Of a stretch of DNA of 64,000 nt, positions 26,029-35,901 are shown in pieces; position 1 is the first letter of the stretch, and the number at the start of each line of letters is the position of its first letter. The notes beneath the pieces were generated by a model. The model searched no databases, was not told the DNA's origin, and saw only the letters and a program-made list of their open reading frames with translations. Source of the stretch: an uncultured Bacilli bacterium (lineage in GTDB: Bacteria; Bacillota_I; Bacilli_A; RF39; UBA660); the NCBI GenBank assembly GCA_934122215.1, contig CAKOWF010000001.1, positions 9,361 to 73,360 on the forward strand, read 5' to 3'. The position numbers and the translations under genes were made by a program.

Positions 26029-29000
26029 TCTACTAAAGTACCATCAACACCACCCGTACCTATTTTAGTTACTGTTGATGTATATGTACCATTTACAGAT
26101 CCTGAATATTTATAACCAACAGATATTCCTACTGTTTGATTACCTCTAATTGTACAATTAGTAACTTTACCTGCTGTGTATGATCCATATCTTGTATCTC
26201 CTACAAGTCCACCTACTGATTTATTACCAATAATATTTGATGATGATATTAAATCTGTAGCACTACATCCGTTATAAACTTTTCCCATGATACCACCACA
26301 ATTTGTGCCAGTGCATGTTATAGTATTATTTGATACTGCAGTTGTTATTGTTTTATTATTTAATCCTGCTATACCCCCTACATTATCTACACCTTTAACT
26401 ACATTATTATTTGTTACAACATTTGTAATTGTTCCTGTATTATTTCCAGCAATTAAACCAATTCCTCCACCACTACCTAATCCAGTTAAACTTGAATTAG
26501 TTATTTCGATATTTTCTATAGTTCCTGAATTTGTATTTGTTATAATTCCTGAGTAAATATTTTTTGATGAGCCTGTTACTATAGCTTTATTTATTTTTAA
26601 ATTTTTAATTGTTCCTGTATTATTTCTAAATAGTCCTGCATAAGCTGTATTTAATTTTATATTTGATAAAGTATGATTATTACCATCAAATACTCCATTG
26701 AAGTCACTAAATACATAATATATTTGATTAGAAAAATCTATATCACTATTTAATTTAAAGTATTTTGTTTGATTACTATATAATGTAGCTGACTTCATAT
26801 CATTAACATTATTTATAATATATGGATCTTCTTCTGTTCCACTCCCTGTTAATGTGCTTACTATTGTTGATGATGGTTTAATAGATACTACTTTTGTTAA
26901 TGAATCATAATCAAAATAGTAATTATTTGTTGTTCCATTAATCCATGTATCAACAACGATATCATATGTATTAATTTCGTTTAAGAAATCTGTTTGTATT
27001 GTTGTACTATCTTCTGCTGTATCTTCTACACCATTTATAACTCTTTTAACATTTTCAAATGCTAAACCACTTACTCCACCAGAATATTGATACCCAACAA
27101 GTTTTCCAACACTACTTGTTCCACTTAATGTACCACCAATAACTAATCCTGTTGTTGAAGTACCATATCTTGTATCTCCTACAAGTCCACCTACTGATTT
27201 ATTACCAATAATATTTGATGATGAAATTAAACTTGATGCACTACATCCGTTATAAACCCGTCCCATAATTCCACCACAATTAGTTCCCGTACATGTTATT
27301 GTATTATTTGATACTGCAGTTGTTATTGTTTTATTATTTATTCCTGCTATACCACCAACATTATCTACACCTTCAACTACATTATTATTTGTTACAACAT
27401 TTGTAATTGTTCCTGTATTATTTCCAGCAATTAAACCAATTCCTCCACCATTACCTAATCCAGTTAAACTTGAATTAGTTATTTTAATATTTTCTATAGT
27501 TCCTGTATTAGTATTTGTTATAATTCCAACTGTATTTTTTCCATATACATTTGCTTTATCAATAATTAAGTTTTTAATTGTACCACTATTACCTGTAAAT
27601 ACACCATAAACTGTATTAATATTTGATAAAGTATGATTGTTACCATCAAACACTCCATTAAATGAAGCAAATGAATAAAAGTGTTGATTAGAAAAATCTA
27701 TATCACTATTTAATTTAAAGTATTTTGTTTGATTACTATATAATGTAGCTGATTTCATATCATCAACATTATTTATAATATATGGATCTTCTTCTGTTCC
27801 ACTTCCTGTTAATGTACTAATCATTGTTGATACATCTTTAATAACAATATTATCTGTACCATCTTCATAATCAAAATAATAGCCATCACCATCATCGTCA
27901 CCATTAATCCATGTATCAACAATTAAATTATATATATTTATATTATTCATTTTTTCATGGTCAATTACTTTTGCATACAAAGCATCAGTTTCAGATATCA
28001 CTTTTTCTGTTTCATTAAGATATATTTTATATGTGTCTGACATATAAGCATCATATCCACCATTTTTATATCCTTCTATAAAGTCTACATCATTAGTACC
28101 AGTAACTGTTCCGCCTGTTATTAAGCCTGTTATACTGTATCTATATCCACCACTACCAACTAAACCAGCTACTTCTTTAACACCAGTTACAATTGATGAA
28201 GAAATAACTGATGAAGTAGATGCTGAACCGCCAACTACACCACCAACAGTTGACCCAGTTGATGTAACTTTATTAGATACTATAGCTGTTGTTAATTTAT
28301 TAGCATAACCTGCTATTCCACCAACTCTATTTACTCCAGTAATTTCATTATCAACTGTTATAACATTTTTAACAGTTTGACCTTGCCCTATTGACCCAAC
28401 AGCATTATTACCTATAACTTTATTGTTTTTGAAATAAACTTTTTCTACATTATTACCATATCCTACAATGCCGGTATAATCTCCACCTGTTATATTACAA
28501 TTTAAAACTGATAAATTATATATAGTACCACCACTATAACCTATAACACCAGTATAGTTTCCTCCAGTTATATTAGAATCCTTTATTGTTAAATTTTTAA
28601 TTGTACCATCATTATTACCAATAAAACCTGCTTTAACTTGTGATGTTGTTAAATTAATACCAGCTATATAATTATTATTTCCTTCAAATGTACCTTTAAA
28701 TGTTGATGATAAAGGATATGAATTCTCTAATTCAGTAATTAATGGTTCTACTTTTCCATCTCCATTAATATCTCCAAAAGTTGTATTTAAAGAATCAACA
28801 TATGATACTTCTTTTGATAAATTTATAGAATTATCTAAATATACTGTTTTCTTATCAAAATTTTTTCCTGATTTAACTAAAGTAGAAAAAGCTATCAAAT
28901 CTTCAGCACTTTTGATATGACATTCGTTTGCATTTGTATAATCTTCTTCATTAGTACCACAAATTATTCCTGGATTTTCATCTTCTACTTTTGGGGTAGT

Positions 29001-29405
29001 TTCTTTATTATATGCGAAATCTATATTACAATTATCTATTTCATCGCTCATTTCAATTTCAGTTATAGATTGATCTTTTCTTTTAGTAAAACATTTATCA
29101 CCTATTAATAATGCGAAATCTATTTCACCATTGTAATATACATATATTTCTCCTTTTGCTTCTATTCCTTTTACTTTTAATTCATTAATAATATTTTTTC
29201 CTATTTTATCTTGCTTTCCTAAATCTGTTTCAGATAAAACATAAAAATTTTCTGCTGATTTTAAATATCCTTCAGCACTCCTTCTATAGCTTTTTATTCT
29301 TGAGTCTTCAATAACGTTCATTATCATTGGTGTTGCAATCAAAGCTATTATAGATAGAATTACTATAACTGCTAGTAACTCTATTAATGTAAACCCTTTC
29401 TTCAT
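26022..29405 (-). CDS. Giant type IV prepilin-like adhesin with GLUG-type repeats
   Basis: 1127 residues. The N-terminus is a class III/type IV prepilin leader (KKGFTLIELLAVIVILSIIALIATPMIMNV), with cleavage expected between Gly and Phe and the usual Glu5. After about 130 residues come repetitive beta-helix-like segments with GG(I/V)AG and GLVG motifs typical of GLUG repeats, found in surface adhesins. Two long units (about residues 520-770 and 840-1080) are near copies. DINGDGKVEP near 225 looks like a calcium loop. Start at 29405 is set by AGGAGATG. Pilins are usually 100-200 residues, so this is a pilin-tipped or pseudopilin-anchored adhesin (inference). It is a single gene between terminators, lying between ruvAB and queA. 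Confidence 0.85.
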   Translation of the reverse strand: MKKGFTLIELLAVIVILSIIALIATPMIMNVIEDSRIKSYRRSAEGYLKSAENFYVLSETDLGKQDKIGKNIINELKVKGIEAKGEIYVYYNGEIDFALLIGDKCFTKRKDQSITEIEMSDEIDNCNIDFAYNKETTPKVEDENPGIICGTNEEDYTNANECHIKSAEDLIAFSTLVKSGKNFDKKTVYLDNSINLSKEVSYVDSLNTTFGDINGDGKVEPLITELENSYPLSSTFKGTFEGNNNYIAGINLTTSQVKAGFIGNNDGTIKNLTIKDSNITGGNYTGVIGYSGGTIYNLSVLNCNITGGDYTGIVGYGNNVEKVYFKNNKVIGNNAVGSIGQGQTVKNVITVDNEITGVNRVGGIAGYANKLTTAIVSNKVTSTGSTVGGVVGGSASTSSVISSSIVTGVKEVAGLVGSGGYRYSITGLITGGTVTGTNDVDFIEGYKNGGYDAYMSDTYKIYLNETEKVISETDALYAKVIDHEKMNNINIYNLIVDTWINGDDDGDGYYFDYEDGTDNIVIKDVSTMISTLTGSGTEEDPYIINNVDDMKSATLYSNQTKYFKLNSDIDFSNQHFYSFASFNGVFDGNNHTLSNINTVYGVFTGNSGTIKNLIIDKANVYGKNTVGIITNTNTGTIENIKITNSSLTGLGNGGGIGLIAGNNTGTITNVVTNNNVVEGVDNVGGIAGINNKTITTAVSNNTITCTGTNCGGIMGRVYNGCSASSLISSSNIIGNKSVGGLVGDTRYGTSTTGLVIGGTLSGTSSVGKLVGYQYSGGVSGLAFENVKRVINGVEDTAEDSTTIQTDFLNEINTYDIVVDTWINGTTNNYYFDYDSLTKVVSIKPSSTIVSTLTGSGTEEDPYIINNVNDMKSATLYSNQTKYFKLNSDIDFSNQIYYVFSDFNGVFDGNNHTLSNIKLNTAYAGLFRNNTGTIKNLKINKAIVTGSSKNIYSGIITNTNSGTIENIEITNSSLTGLGSGGGIGLIAGNNTGTITNVVTNNNVVKGVDNVGGIAGLNNKTITTAVSNNTITCTGTNCGGIMGKVYNGCSATDLISSSNIIGNKSVGGLVGDTRYGSYTAGKVTNCTIRGNQTVGISVGYKYSGSVNGTYTSTVTKIGTGGVDGTLVEE
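26178..27830 (-). repeat. Long internal duplication in the GLUG prepilin-like gene
   Basis: About 26178-26870 and 27161-27830 are near copies, with a period close to 960-985 bp. For example the block from tcttgtatctcctacaag to the cysteine-rich NCGGIMG segment, and the block around GTEEDPYIINN, both recur almost base for base. A third, more diverged copy of the GLUG part lies at about 28050-28700. Confidence 0.8.
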
Positions 29406-29433
29406 ACCGCATCTCCTATCATAAAATATGATA

Positions 29434-29464
29434 TCAAAAAAAATAGACATTTTCAATCTATTTT
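29434..29464 (-). terminator. Terminator after ruvAB
   Basis: AAAATAGA and TCTATTTT form an eight-bp stem around nine bases, with a T-run. The T-tract runs into TGATATCAT, a plausible extended -10 for the downstream giant prepilin-like gene. Confidence 0.75.
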
Positions 29465-30456
29465 TGAATAAACGGAATATTTAAATGATCATATGCTTCT
29501 TTAGTAGCAATTCTACCTCTATTTGTTCTTTTAAGTAAACCTATTTGTAACAAATATGGTTCATATACATCCTCTATAGTTGTTACTTCTTCACCAATTG
29601 ATGCAGCTAAAGCATCTATACCAACCGGTCCTCCATTGAATTTTTCGATTATTGATCTAAGCAAATTATAATCTGTATCATCTAATCCTAATTTATCAAC
29701 TTTTAGTTTATCTAATGCATATTTTGTTATTTCTAAATCTATAACATTTTTACCATCTACTAAAGCAAAATCTCTAACTCTTCTAAATAAACGATTTGCT
29801 ATTCTAGGTGTTCCTCTTGAACGACAAGCTAGTTCTAAAGCAGCTTCATCATCAATTGGGCTTTCTAAAACTCTGCTTGTTCTTTTAACAATTTCTTTTA
29901 ATTCATCTACTGTATAGTATTGTAATTTTGATACAATTCCAAATCTATCTCTTAGAGGACTAGATAAGTCACCTGCCCTTGTAGTTGCTCCAACTAATGT
30001 AAATGGAGGTAAATCTATCCTTATATTTTTTGAATTGGAATCATTTCCAACCATAATATCCAACACATAGTCTTCCATAGCTGGATATAGAATTTCTTCT
30101 ATATATCTAGGCATTCTATGAATTTCATCTATAAACAAGACATCCCCTTTTTCTAATGAAGATAATATTGCTGCTAGGTCACCACTTTTTTCAATTGAAG
30201 GTCCACTTGCTGTTTTGATATTACTTCCTAATTCATTAGCAATAATATAAGCTAATGTTGTTTTACCTAATCCTGGTGGGCCATATAATAAAACGTGATC
30301 AAGTGATTCTTCTCTCATTTTGGCTGCTTTTATAAATATATCTAAGTTTTCTTTTACTTCTTTTTGACCTATATATTCATCTATACTATCTGGGCGAATT
30401 GATTGTTCAAAATTGTCTTCTTTTAGTTCTTTTGATGTTATAATTCTCTCATCCAT
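29458..30456 (-). CDS. ruvB: Holliday junction branch migration helicase RuvB
   Basis: 332 residues. AAA+ ATPase: [13 protein letters not shown], Walker [12 protein letters not shown] near 60, Walker [10 protein letters not shown], sensor 1 region [21 protein letters not shown], and a winged-helix C-terminus ([14 protein letters not shown]). Hexamers pump DNA through the RuvA-bound junction. The ATG follows GAGGTGA. Forms an operon with ruvA (15-bp gap), ending at its own terminator. Confidence 0.98.
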   Translation of the reverse strand: MDERIITSKELKEDNFEQSIRPDSIDEYIGQKEVKENLDIFIKAAKMREESLDHVLLYGPPGLGKTTLAYIIANELGSNIKTASGPSIEKSGDLAAILSSLEKGDVLFIDEIHRMPRYIEEILYPAMEDYVLDIMVGNDSNSKNIRIDLPPFTLVGATTRAGDLSSPLRDRFGIVSKLQYYTVDELKEIVKRTSRVLESPIDDEAALELACRSRGTPRIANRLFRRVRDFALVDGKNVIDLEITKYALDKLKVDKLGLDDTDYNLLRSIIEKFNGGPVGIDALAASIGEEVTTIEDVYEPYLLQIGLLKRTNRGRIATKEAYDHLNIPFIQK

Positions 30457-30471
30457 TTTTTCACCTCAATT

Positions 30472-31020
30472 TTATTTTAAAAATAATTTTAAAGCTTCTC
30501 TTACTTGTTCTTCTATTGTATTTGAAGTTACTTTTGGTAATATTTTATTAATATCTGATTGTTTATACCCTAATGATTTTAAAGTTTCTACCAATTCATC
30601 TTTATCATCATTAGATGATACAACTTCCATATTTAATTTTCCTTTTAAATCTAAAATTATTTGTCTTGCTACCTTATCACCTATTTTTGGGAATTTTTTC
30701 AAATATAGAATATTTTCTCTTTCAATAGCATCTTTTATTCCATCTATTGAACCAGTAGCAAGCATAGGAAGTGCCATTTTACATCCTAAACCTTTAACAC
30801 TAATTAGTTTTAAAAATAAATTTCTTTCTTCCTTTGTCTTAAATCCATATAAAGTAATTTCATCTTCTTTTACATTTTGATATATATATATTTTGTATTC
30901 TTTTCCAATTTCAAAACTATATGGATTTCCAGTATAGATTAAATAACCTATATTATTGTTATTTAAACTAATATAATTACTATCTAATTCTTCTACTTTT
31001 CCAATTATAAATTCTATCAT
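30472..31020 (-). CDS. ruvA: Holliday junction-binding protein RuvA
   Basis: 182 residues. Domain I OB-fold (IEFIIGKVEELDSNYISLNNNNIGYLIY), domain II helix-hairpin-helix motifs (LISVKGLGCKMAL and LKKFPKIGDKVARQIILDLKGKL), and a C-terminal domain III (ALKSLGYKQSDINKILP) that contacts RuvB. It tetramerises on the four-way junction. AGAGG precedes the ATG. The promoter overlaps a LexA-like box, suggesting SOS control of ruvAB as in Bacillus. Confidence 0.97.
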   Translation of the reverse strand: MIEFIIGKVEELDSNYISLNNNNIGYLIYTGNPYSFEIGKEYKIYIYQNVKEDEITLYGFKTKEERNLFLKLISVKGLGCKMALPMLATGSIDGIKDAIERENILYLKKFPKIGDKVARQIILDLKGKLNMEVVSSNDDKDELVETLKSLGYKQSDINKILPKVTSNTIEEQVREALKLFLK

Positions 31021-31038
31021 ATTTCTAACCTCTGTTTA

Positions 31039-31067
31039 ATTGTACCACACGTACAGTTGTTCGTCAA
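31039..31067 (-). promoter_or_regulatory. ruvAB promoter with overlapping LexA (SOS) box
   Basis: TTGACG, 17-bp spacer, TACAAT on the minus strand. Across the -35 and into the spacer lies CGAACAACTGTACG (31050-31063), one base off the Firmicutes LexA/DinR palindrome CGAAC-N4-GTTCG. LexA binding there would block RNA polymerase. No lexA gene is in the window. Confidence 0.75.
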
Positions 31068-31073
31068 TATATT

Positions 31074-31589
31074 TTATAGTAAATTACCTATAGTATCAAA
31101 TATATCAATAATTAAATCATGTATAAAATAGTACATATCTTTTATTTTATTATTTTTTGCTTTTGATGAATTAATAACAAATATTCTACCATCTAAACAA
31201 TTAATAATTTTAATGTCTTTTGTATATCTTTTATACATATTAAATATTGTTTCATCACTATTTTTGTCTATTACTATAATGTTTCCTTTTGTAATATAAG
31301 TGCTATCTTTAACAAATGTATTTTTATACTCTTTTACCTCTTCAAAATTAACTATGGTATTATTTATTTTATTTTTTTTATAATGTTTTTTTATTTTCTT
31401 TATATTTAATCTCTTAGTTTTACCTTTACCTTTTCCATCTACAACATTACTTGTTAACTCATCACAAAATAAAATATTTTCATTATTATCTATTATTTCT
31501 TTCAATTTATTAGAGTAATTACCTATTAACAATAATTTACCATTCATGACTTTTATTATTTCTTTTAGTTCATTTTCTATTTTTTTCAT
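31074..31589 (-). CDS. Uncharacterised 171-residue protein
   Basis: No family recognised and no membrane segment. It alternates helices and strands: KLLLIGNYSNKLKEIIDNNENILFCDEL, a very basic patch (DGKGKGKTKRLNIKKIKKHYKKNK, about residues 50-75), then NIIVIDKNSDETIFNMYKRYTKDIKIINCLDGRIFVIN. The alternating pattern could be a Rossmann-like fold and the basic patch could bind nucleic acid, both only guesses. It has its own promoter (31607-31635). The ruvAB promoter lies just downstream, so linkage to recombination is only positional. Confidence 0.7.
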   Translation of the reverse strand: MKKIENELKEIIKVMNGKLLLIGNYSNKLKEIIDNNENILFCDELTSNVVDGKGKGKTKRLNIKKIKKHYKKNKINNTIVNFEEVKEYKNTFVKDSTYITKGNIIVIDKNSDETIFNMYKRYTKDIKIINCLDGRIFVINSSKAKNNKIKDMYYFIHDLIIDIFDTIGNLL

Positions 31590-31606
31590 ACAATCATCTC
31601 TTATTT

Positions 31607-31635
31607 ATTATATCATGGAAAAAATTTTTTGACAA
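31607..31635 (-). promoter_or_regulatory. SigA-type promoter of the 171-residue gene
   Basis: TTGTCA, 17-bp spacer, TATAAT with an upstream TG on the minus strand; the ATG follows after about 18 bases with AGAGATGA as Shine-Dalgarno. Confidence 0.8.
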
Positions 31636-31699
31636 AAATTAGATAATAAAAATAAAAAGATAAGAAATAGAAATAATCTACAAACATATTAAAGTTTAT

Positions 31700-31745
31700 A
31701 AAAAAAGCAGAACTTTTTTGAATTTAATTTTTAAGTTCTGTTTTT
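31700..31745 (-). terminator. Terminator after the HD-GYP-like gene
   Basis: CAGAACTT (31708-31715) pairs with AAGTTCTG (31733-31740) around a 17-base loop, followed by a T-run on the minus strand. Confidence 0.8.
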
Positions 31746-31748
31746 ATT

Positions 31749-32789
31749 TTATAAATGCTTTTCTTGTTCTTCAATATATGTTCCTTCTACAACAATATTT
31801 AACACTTTAGTTAAATCTACCTCTTCACCAGTTGACAATTTAACAATTGGAGTTAATGGATATCCATCATTATTTTTAATAACTATTGCTTTAGAGTTAT
31901 CTGATAATTTAACTATAGTTCCAATTGGATAAATAGGAAGAAATTTTAAAAATTTTGAAGCAATATCATAATTATATAATTTATCAATAATTCCTTGTTC
32001 TATCTGATTTCTTGCTTTTATAGTATCATTTTCTTTAATTAAGACATCCACATAATCAGAGCAAATATGAATGATTTTAGCAGTATCTCTAATATCACAA
32101 TTATGATTAATTCCCATTTTTTTGTAAAAGTTTTGAACAACGCCTGTTCCATTTTCATTTTCTCTATGATAATAAACTGAATGAATTATCATAGGATCGG
32201 CGTAGGCTTGTGAAACAGCATATCTTCCCAATATTGGATATGTTTCTGAAATTGGTAATTGTAACAAAATTTGTTTTAGTTTTTCTAATTCTTTTTCTAG
32301 TATTTTTTCTTTTTCTTTTGGACTTAAAATTAAACCAATATCTGATAGTAGTGCTGAAGCAACTAATTTATTTAAACTATCATTATCCATATCAAGTCTT
32401 TTTCCCAAACTCAAACATAATTCACATATATTTATAGCTCTTTCATAATATGTAGTTTCGCCTATCATTCTATTTAAATCTATTTCTGTAATTTTAAAAT
32501 TTTCTACTATATCTTTTGCTATATCTTGTGTCTTTTGAACATCTTTTTGTTCCAATGCATTAATTGCCATATACTTTATCTGTGCTGGTATAGATTCATC
32601 AATTTGGACATCTTTTGATATTTCATCTTCAACATAGATTCCATTAATTTTTCTCTCTTTTAATTTTGAAATAATATATTCTGATAAAATAGTATTATTT
32701 GCTTTTAATAAAATGTTTCCTTTAATATCTGTTATATCTTTAGCTAGTACATTTCCAGCTTTTAATTCATCTGTTTTTACATATCTCAT
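31749..32789 (-). CDS. HD-GYP-family protein with degenerate catalytic motifs
   Basis: 346 residues. The N-terminus (ELKAGNVLAKDITDIKGNILLKANNTILSEYIISKLKERKINGIYVED) is the domain that typically precedes HD-GYP cyclic-di-GMP phosphodiesterases. In the HD-like core the usual LLHDIGK reads LLSDIGL, and the usual HHE--DG-GYP reads YHRENENGTGV, so the HD histidine and the GYP triad are missing. It should lack metal-dependent phosphodiesterase activity and may be a ligand-binding or scaffold protein. The C-terminus (PIYPIGTIVKLSDNSKAIV) matches family members. Start ATG at 32789 follows TAGGTGA. No diguanylate cyclase is in the window. Confidence 0.8.
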   Translation of the reverse strand: MRYVKTDELKAGNVLAKDITDIKGNILLKANNTILSEYIISKLKERKINGIYVEDEISKDVQIDESIPAQIKYMAINALEQKDVQKTQDIAKDIVENFKITEIDLNRMIGETTYYERAINICELCLSLGKRLDMDNDSLNKLVASALLSDIGLILSPKEKEKILEKELEKLKQILLQLPISETYPILGRYAVSQAYADPMIIHSVYYHRENENGTGVVQNFYKKMGINHNCDIRDTAKIIHICSDYVDVLIKENDTIKARNQIEQGIIDKLYNYDIASKFLKFLPIYPIGTIVKLSDNSKAIVIKNNDGYPLTPIVKLSTGEEVDLTKVLNIVVEGTYIEEQEKHL

Positions 32790-32811
32790 CGTTTTCACCT
32801 ACCATAATTAG

Positions 32812-32843
32812 ATTATAAAGTATTAGTTCTAAACTAATACTTT
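32812..32843 (-). terminator. Hairpin after valS abutting the next promoter
   Basis: A 12-bp perfect stem (32817-32828 with 32832-32843, loop CTA) that contains the valS stop. On the minus strand it runs straight into TTTATAATC, where TATAAT (32812-32817) is a likely -10 for the HD-GYP-like gene. The T-tract is short, so termination may be partial. Confidence 0.6.
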
Positions 32844-35362
32844 TCTAATTGATTAATAATATTTTGTAAATTATTTTCTTCTTTTAATAAATCTTCTTTT
32901 TCTTTTTCTACTATATTTTGTGGTGCCTTTGAAGTATAATTTTCATTACTTAATAATTTTTTTCTTCTTTCAATAGAATTTTCTAATCTTTCTTTTTCTT
33001 TTAATAAATTATTTTTTTCTTCTTCTAAGTTTTTAGTATTATCAAATATATAGTATATAGTATATCCATTATAACTAATACTATTATCACTTATTTCATC
33101 TGTTAAATTTTCACTTTTTACCTTTAACATATTTAGTATTAATTCTTCATATTTACCACTATAATTTACTTTTGAATCACTTGGAATATTATTTTCTTGT
33201 TTATAATTTCTTACTTTTACAATAAATTCCATTATATTATTCATATCATTTGTTTCAAATTTGAATTCTTCTTTATATTTAGGATATGAACTTATCATAA
33301 TTGATTCATCATGTATTGGTAACATTAAATATATTTCTTCTGTTACAAAAGGCATAAATGGATGTAATAGTTTTAATATATCTGTTAAAACTGTAAATAA
33401 TACTGTTTTAGTTGTGTTATTATTATTAAATTTTGATAGTTCAATATACCAACTACAAAAATCATCCCAAATAAAATTGTATAATTCAGTACCTACTACA
33501 TTAAATTCATATTTTTCCATATGATTTCTTACTTTTAATATTACTTCATTTAATCTATTTAATATCCATTTATCTTGTAAAGTTAAATTTTCTAAAGTTT
33601 TATTTTTTTCTTCAAATCCTTCTAAATTCATTAATACAAATCTTGAAGCATTCCATAATTTGTTAATAAAATTCCATGTAGAAGCTACTTTTTCTTCATC
33701 ATATCTTAAATCCATTCCAGGAGATGATGATGATGCTAGAAAGAATCTTAATGAATCAGTACCATATTTTTCTGCCACTTCCATAGGATCTACTCCATTA
33801 CCTAAAGATTTAGACATTTTTCTTCCTTCTTTATCTCTAATTAATCCATGAATTAAGCAATCTTTAAATGGTCTAGTATTTGTAAAATGTAATCCTTGAA
33901 AAGTCATTCTATTTACCCAAAAAGGTATAATATCATAACCTGTTACTAAAACATTATTTGGATAATATCTCTTTAATAATTCTGTATTTTCTGGCCAACC
34001 TAAAGTTGAAAAAGGCCAAAGTGCACTTGAAAACCAAGTATCTAATACATCATTATCTTGAGTCCAACCATCTTCAGTTGGAGCTGTTTCACCAACATAA
34101 ATTTTGTCCCCCTTATACCAAGCAGGAATTCTATGACCCCACCATAATTGTCTTGATATACACCAATCATATGTAATTTCCATCCAGTGATTCATTACTT
34201 TCTCAAATCTTTCTGGTACAAAGTTTACTTTTGTTTCACTATCTTTTTGATTTTCTAGTACTTTATCTGCTAAAGGTCTCATTTTGACAAACCATTGTTT
34301 AGATAATCTAGGTTCTACCATAACATCTGTTCTTTCAGAATGCCCTACACTATGAGTCATTTTTTCTATTTTGATTAATATATCTTTTTCTTTTAACTCT
34401 TCTACAAGTTTTTCTCTACATAAAAATCTATCCATGCCATTATAATGAAGAGCATTTTCATTCATTGTTCCGTCTTCATTCATGACATTTATTCTTTCTA
34501 AATTATGTCTATTTCCTACTTCAAAATCGTTAGGATCATGTGCTGGAGTAATTTTAACTACACCTGTTCCAAATTCTGGATCAGCATGTTCATCCCCTAC
34601 GATTGGAATTAATTTATTAACTATTGGCAATATTACATTTTTTCCTATATATTTATTGTATCTTTCATCACTAGGATTTACTGCTACTGCTGTATCTCCA
34701 AATAATGTTTCAGGACGAGTTGTTGCCACTTCTAAATAATCATTAGTACCTTCTATATAATATTTTAAATGATAAAATGCTCCTTCTACATCTTTATATA
34801 TAACCTCTTCTGTAGATAAAGCTGTCCTAGCTAATGGATCCCAATTTATTATTCTTTCTCCTCTATAAATTAATCCTTCATTGTATAATGTAACAAATAC
34901 TTTTTTGACTGCACTTGATAATCCTTCATCCAAAGTAAATCTTTCTTTTGAATAGTCTAAACTTAGTCCTAAAGTTGCCCATTGATTATGAATATTTTCT
35001 GCATATTCTTTTTTCCAAGCCCAAGCATGTTCTAACCATTCTTCTCTTGTTAAACTTCTTGGATCTATTCCCATTTCTTTTAGTTTTTTATCTACTTTTG
35101 CTTGTGTAGCAATTCCAGCATGATCCATACCAGGAAGCCATAATGCATCATATCCATCCATTCTTTTATAACGAATCATTATATCTTGTAAAGTAGTATC
35201 CCAAGCATGTCCTAAGTGTAACTTGCCTGTTACATTTGGTGGTGGTATTACTATTGAATATGATTTTTTTGATAAATCTCCTGCTTCAAAGTATCCTTTT
35301 TGTTTCCAATTTTCATATTTATTTTTTTCTACTTCTAAATGATTATATTTTTTATCTAACAT
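32834..35362 (-). CDS. valS: Valyl-tRNA synthetase
   Basis: 842 residues, class I synthetase. The HIGH motif is in [16 protein letters not shown] near residue 40 and KMSKSLGNG near 520. The CP1 editing domain lies between about 190 and 330 ([17 protein letters not shown]). The tRNA anticodon-binding domain follows, and a C-terminal coiled coil ([22 protein letters not shown]...) braces the tRNA. It charges tRNA-Val. GGAG precedes the ATG. It is the second gene behind a T-box riboswitch, so expression should rise when tRNA-Val is uncharged. Confidence 0.97.
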   Translation of the reverse strand: MLDKKYNHLEVEKNKYENWKQKGYFEAGDLSKKSYSIVIPPPNVTGKLHLGHAWDTTLQDIMIRYKRMDGYDALWLPGMDHAGIATQAKVDKKLKEMGIDPRSLTREEWLEHAWAWKKEYAENIHNQWATLGLSLDYSKERFTLDEGLSSAVKKVFVTLYNEGLIYRGERIINWDPLARTALSTEEVIYKDVEGAFYHLKYYIEGTNDYLEVATTRPETLFGDTAVAVNPSDERYNKYIGKNVILPIVNKLIPIVGDEHADPEFGTGVVKITPAHDPNDFEVGNRHNLERINVMNEDGTMNENALHYNGMDRFLCREKLVEELKEKDILIKIEKMTHSVGHSERTDVMVEPRLSKQWFVKMRPLADKVLENQKDSETKVNFVPERFEKVMNHWMEITYDWCISRQLWWGHRIPAWYKGDKIYVGETAPTEDGWTQDNDVLDTWFSSALWPFSTLGWPENTELLKRYYPNNVLVTGYDIIPFWVNRMTFQGLHFTNTRPFKDCLIHGLIRDKEGRKMSKSLGNGVDPMEVAEKYGTDSLRFFLASSSSPGMDLRYDEEKVASTWNFINKLWNASRFVLMNLEGFEEKNKTLENLTLQDKWILNRLNEVILKVRNHMEKYEFNVVGTELYNFIWDDFCSWYIELSKFNNNNTTKTVLFTVLTDILKLLHPFMPFVTEEIYLMLPIHDESIMISSYPKYKEEFKFETNDMNNIMEFIVKVRNYKQENNIPSDSKVNYSGKYEELILNMLKVKSENLTDEISDNSISYNGYTIYYIFDNTKNLEEEKNNLLKEKERLENSIERRKKLLSNENYTSKAPQNIVEKEKEDLLKEENNLQNIINQLEKY

Positions 35363-35374
35363 ATATTCAATCTC

Positions 35375-35854
35375 CTATCTCTCATAATTTAACTTTTTTA
35401 CTAAAACTTTAATTGCCTCTTTATCTTCTTTTTTAGCCATCTTTCCTAATCTTAAAAATTCTTCAGCAGTTAATAAATGAGGTATAATATTTTCTTTTTC
35501 TAAATCATTTAAAATACTATTAATAAAATCTGAATTAAACTCCATAAAATATGTATAATATTCATTAATTGATTCAAAACAACATTTTTTTAATTTATTA
35601 TTACTTGTTTTAAAACGCTCATAATAACCAACTAATCTTACTAATTCTTCTTCATCTTTTAATAATGGCTTAAATACATTATCAAATAAAGTAATTGTAT
35701 ATCCACTTGAATAATTAACATTCTTAGGTAATCTAATTGCATTACTTACTTTTAAAAATAATATTTTATTTTCACTATTATATAATATATATTTTTTCTT
35801 AAGTACTGTTTCTATAACTGGATAATTTGCTTTTTTTATTATTATTGTATTCAT
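35375..35854 (-). CDS. Uncharacterised protein cotranscribed with valS under the T-box
   Basis: 159 residues, no recognised domain or membrane segment. The first half is strand-rich (TIIIKKANYPVIETVLKKKYILYNSENKILFLKV) and the second half helical, ending with LLTAEEFLRLGKMAKKEDKEAIKVLVKKLNYER. AGGAGG stands before the ATG, which begins just after the T-box terminator, and valS starts 12 bases beyond the stop. It is therefore the first gene controlled by valine tRNA charging, which hints at a role in tRNA-Val or valine physiology, but nothing in the protein shows it. Confidence 0.75.
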   Translation of the reverse strand: MNTIIIKKANYPVIETVLKKKYILYNSENKILFLKVSNAIRLPKNVNYSSGYTITLFDNVFKPLLKDEEELVRLVGYYERFKTSNNKLKKCCFESINEYYTYFMEFNSDFINSILNDLEKENIIPHLLTAEEFLRLGKMAKKEDKEAIKVLVKKLNYER

Positions 35855-35867
35855 ATATTCCTCCTAT

Positions 35868-35901
35868 ATAAAAAATCACATCCTATATAAGGACGTGATT
35901 T
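35868..35901 (-). terminator. T-box leader terminator
   Basis: AAATCACGTCC and GGATGTGATTT form an 11-bp stem (one G-T pair) with a T-run. It competes with the antiterminator that includes the T-box sequence. Confidence 0.88.

Noticed and set aside
31074..31589. SOS-controlled role for the 171-residue gene
   Set aside because: The LexA-like box lies downstream of it, over the ruvAB promoter, and its own promoter shows no such box.
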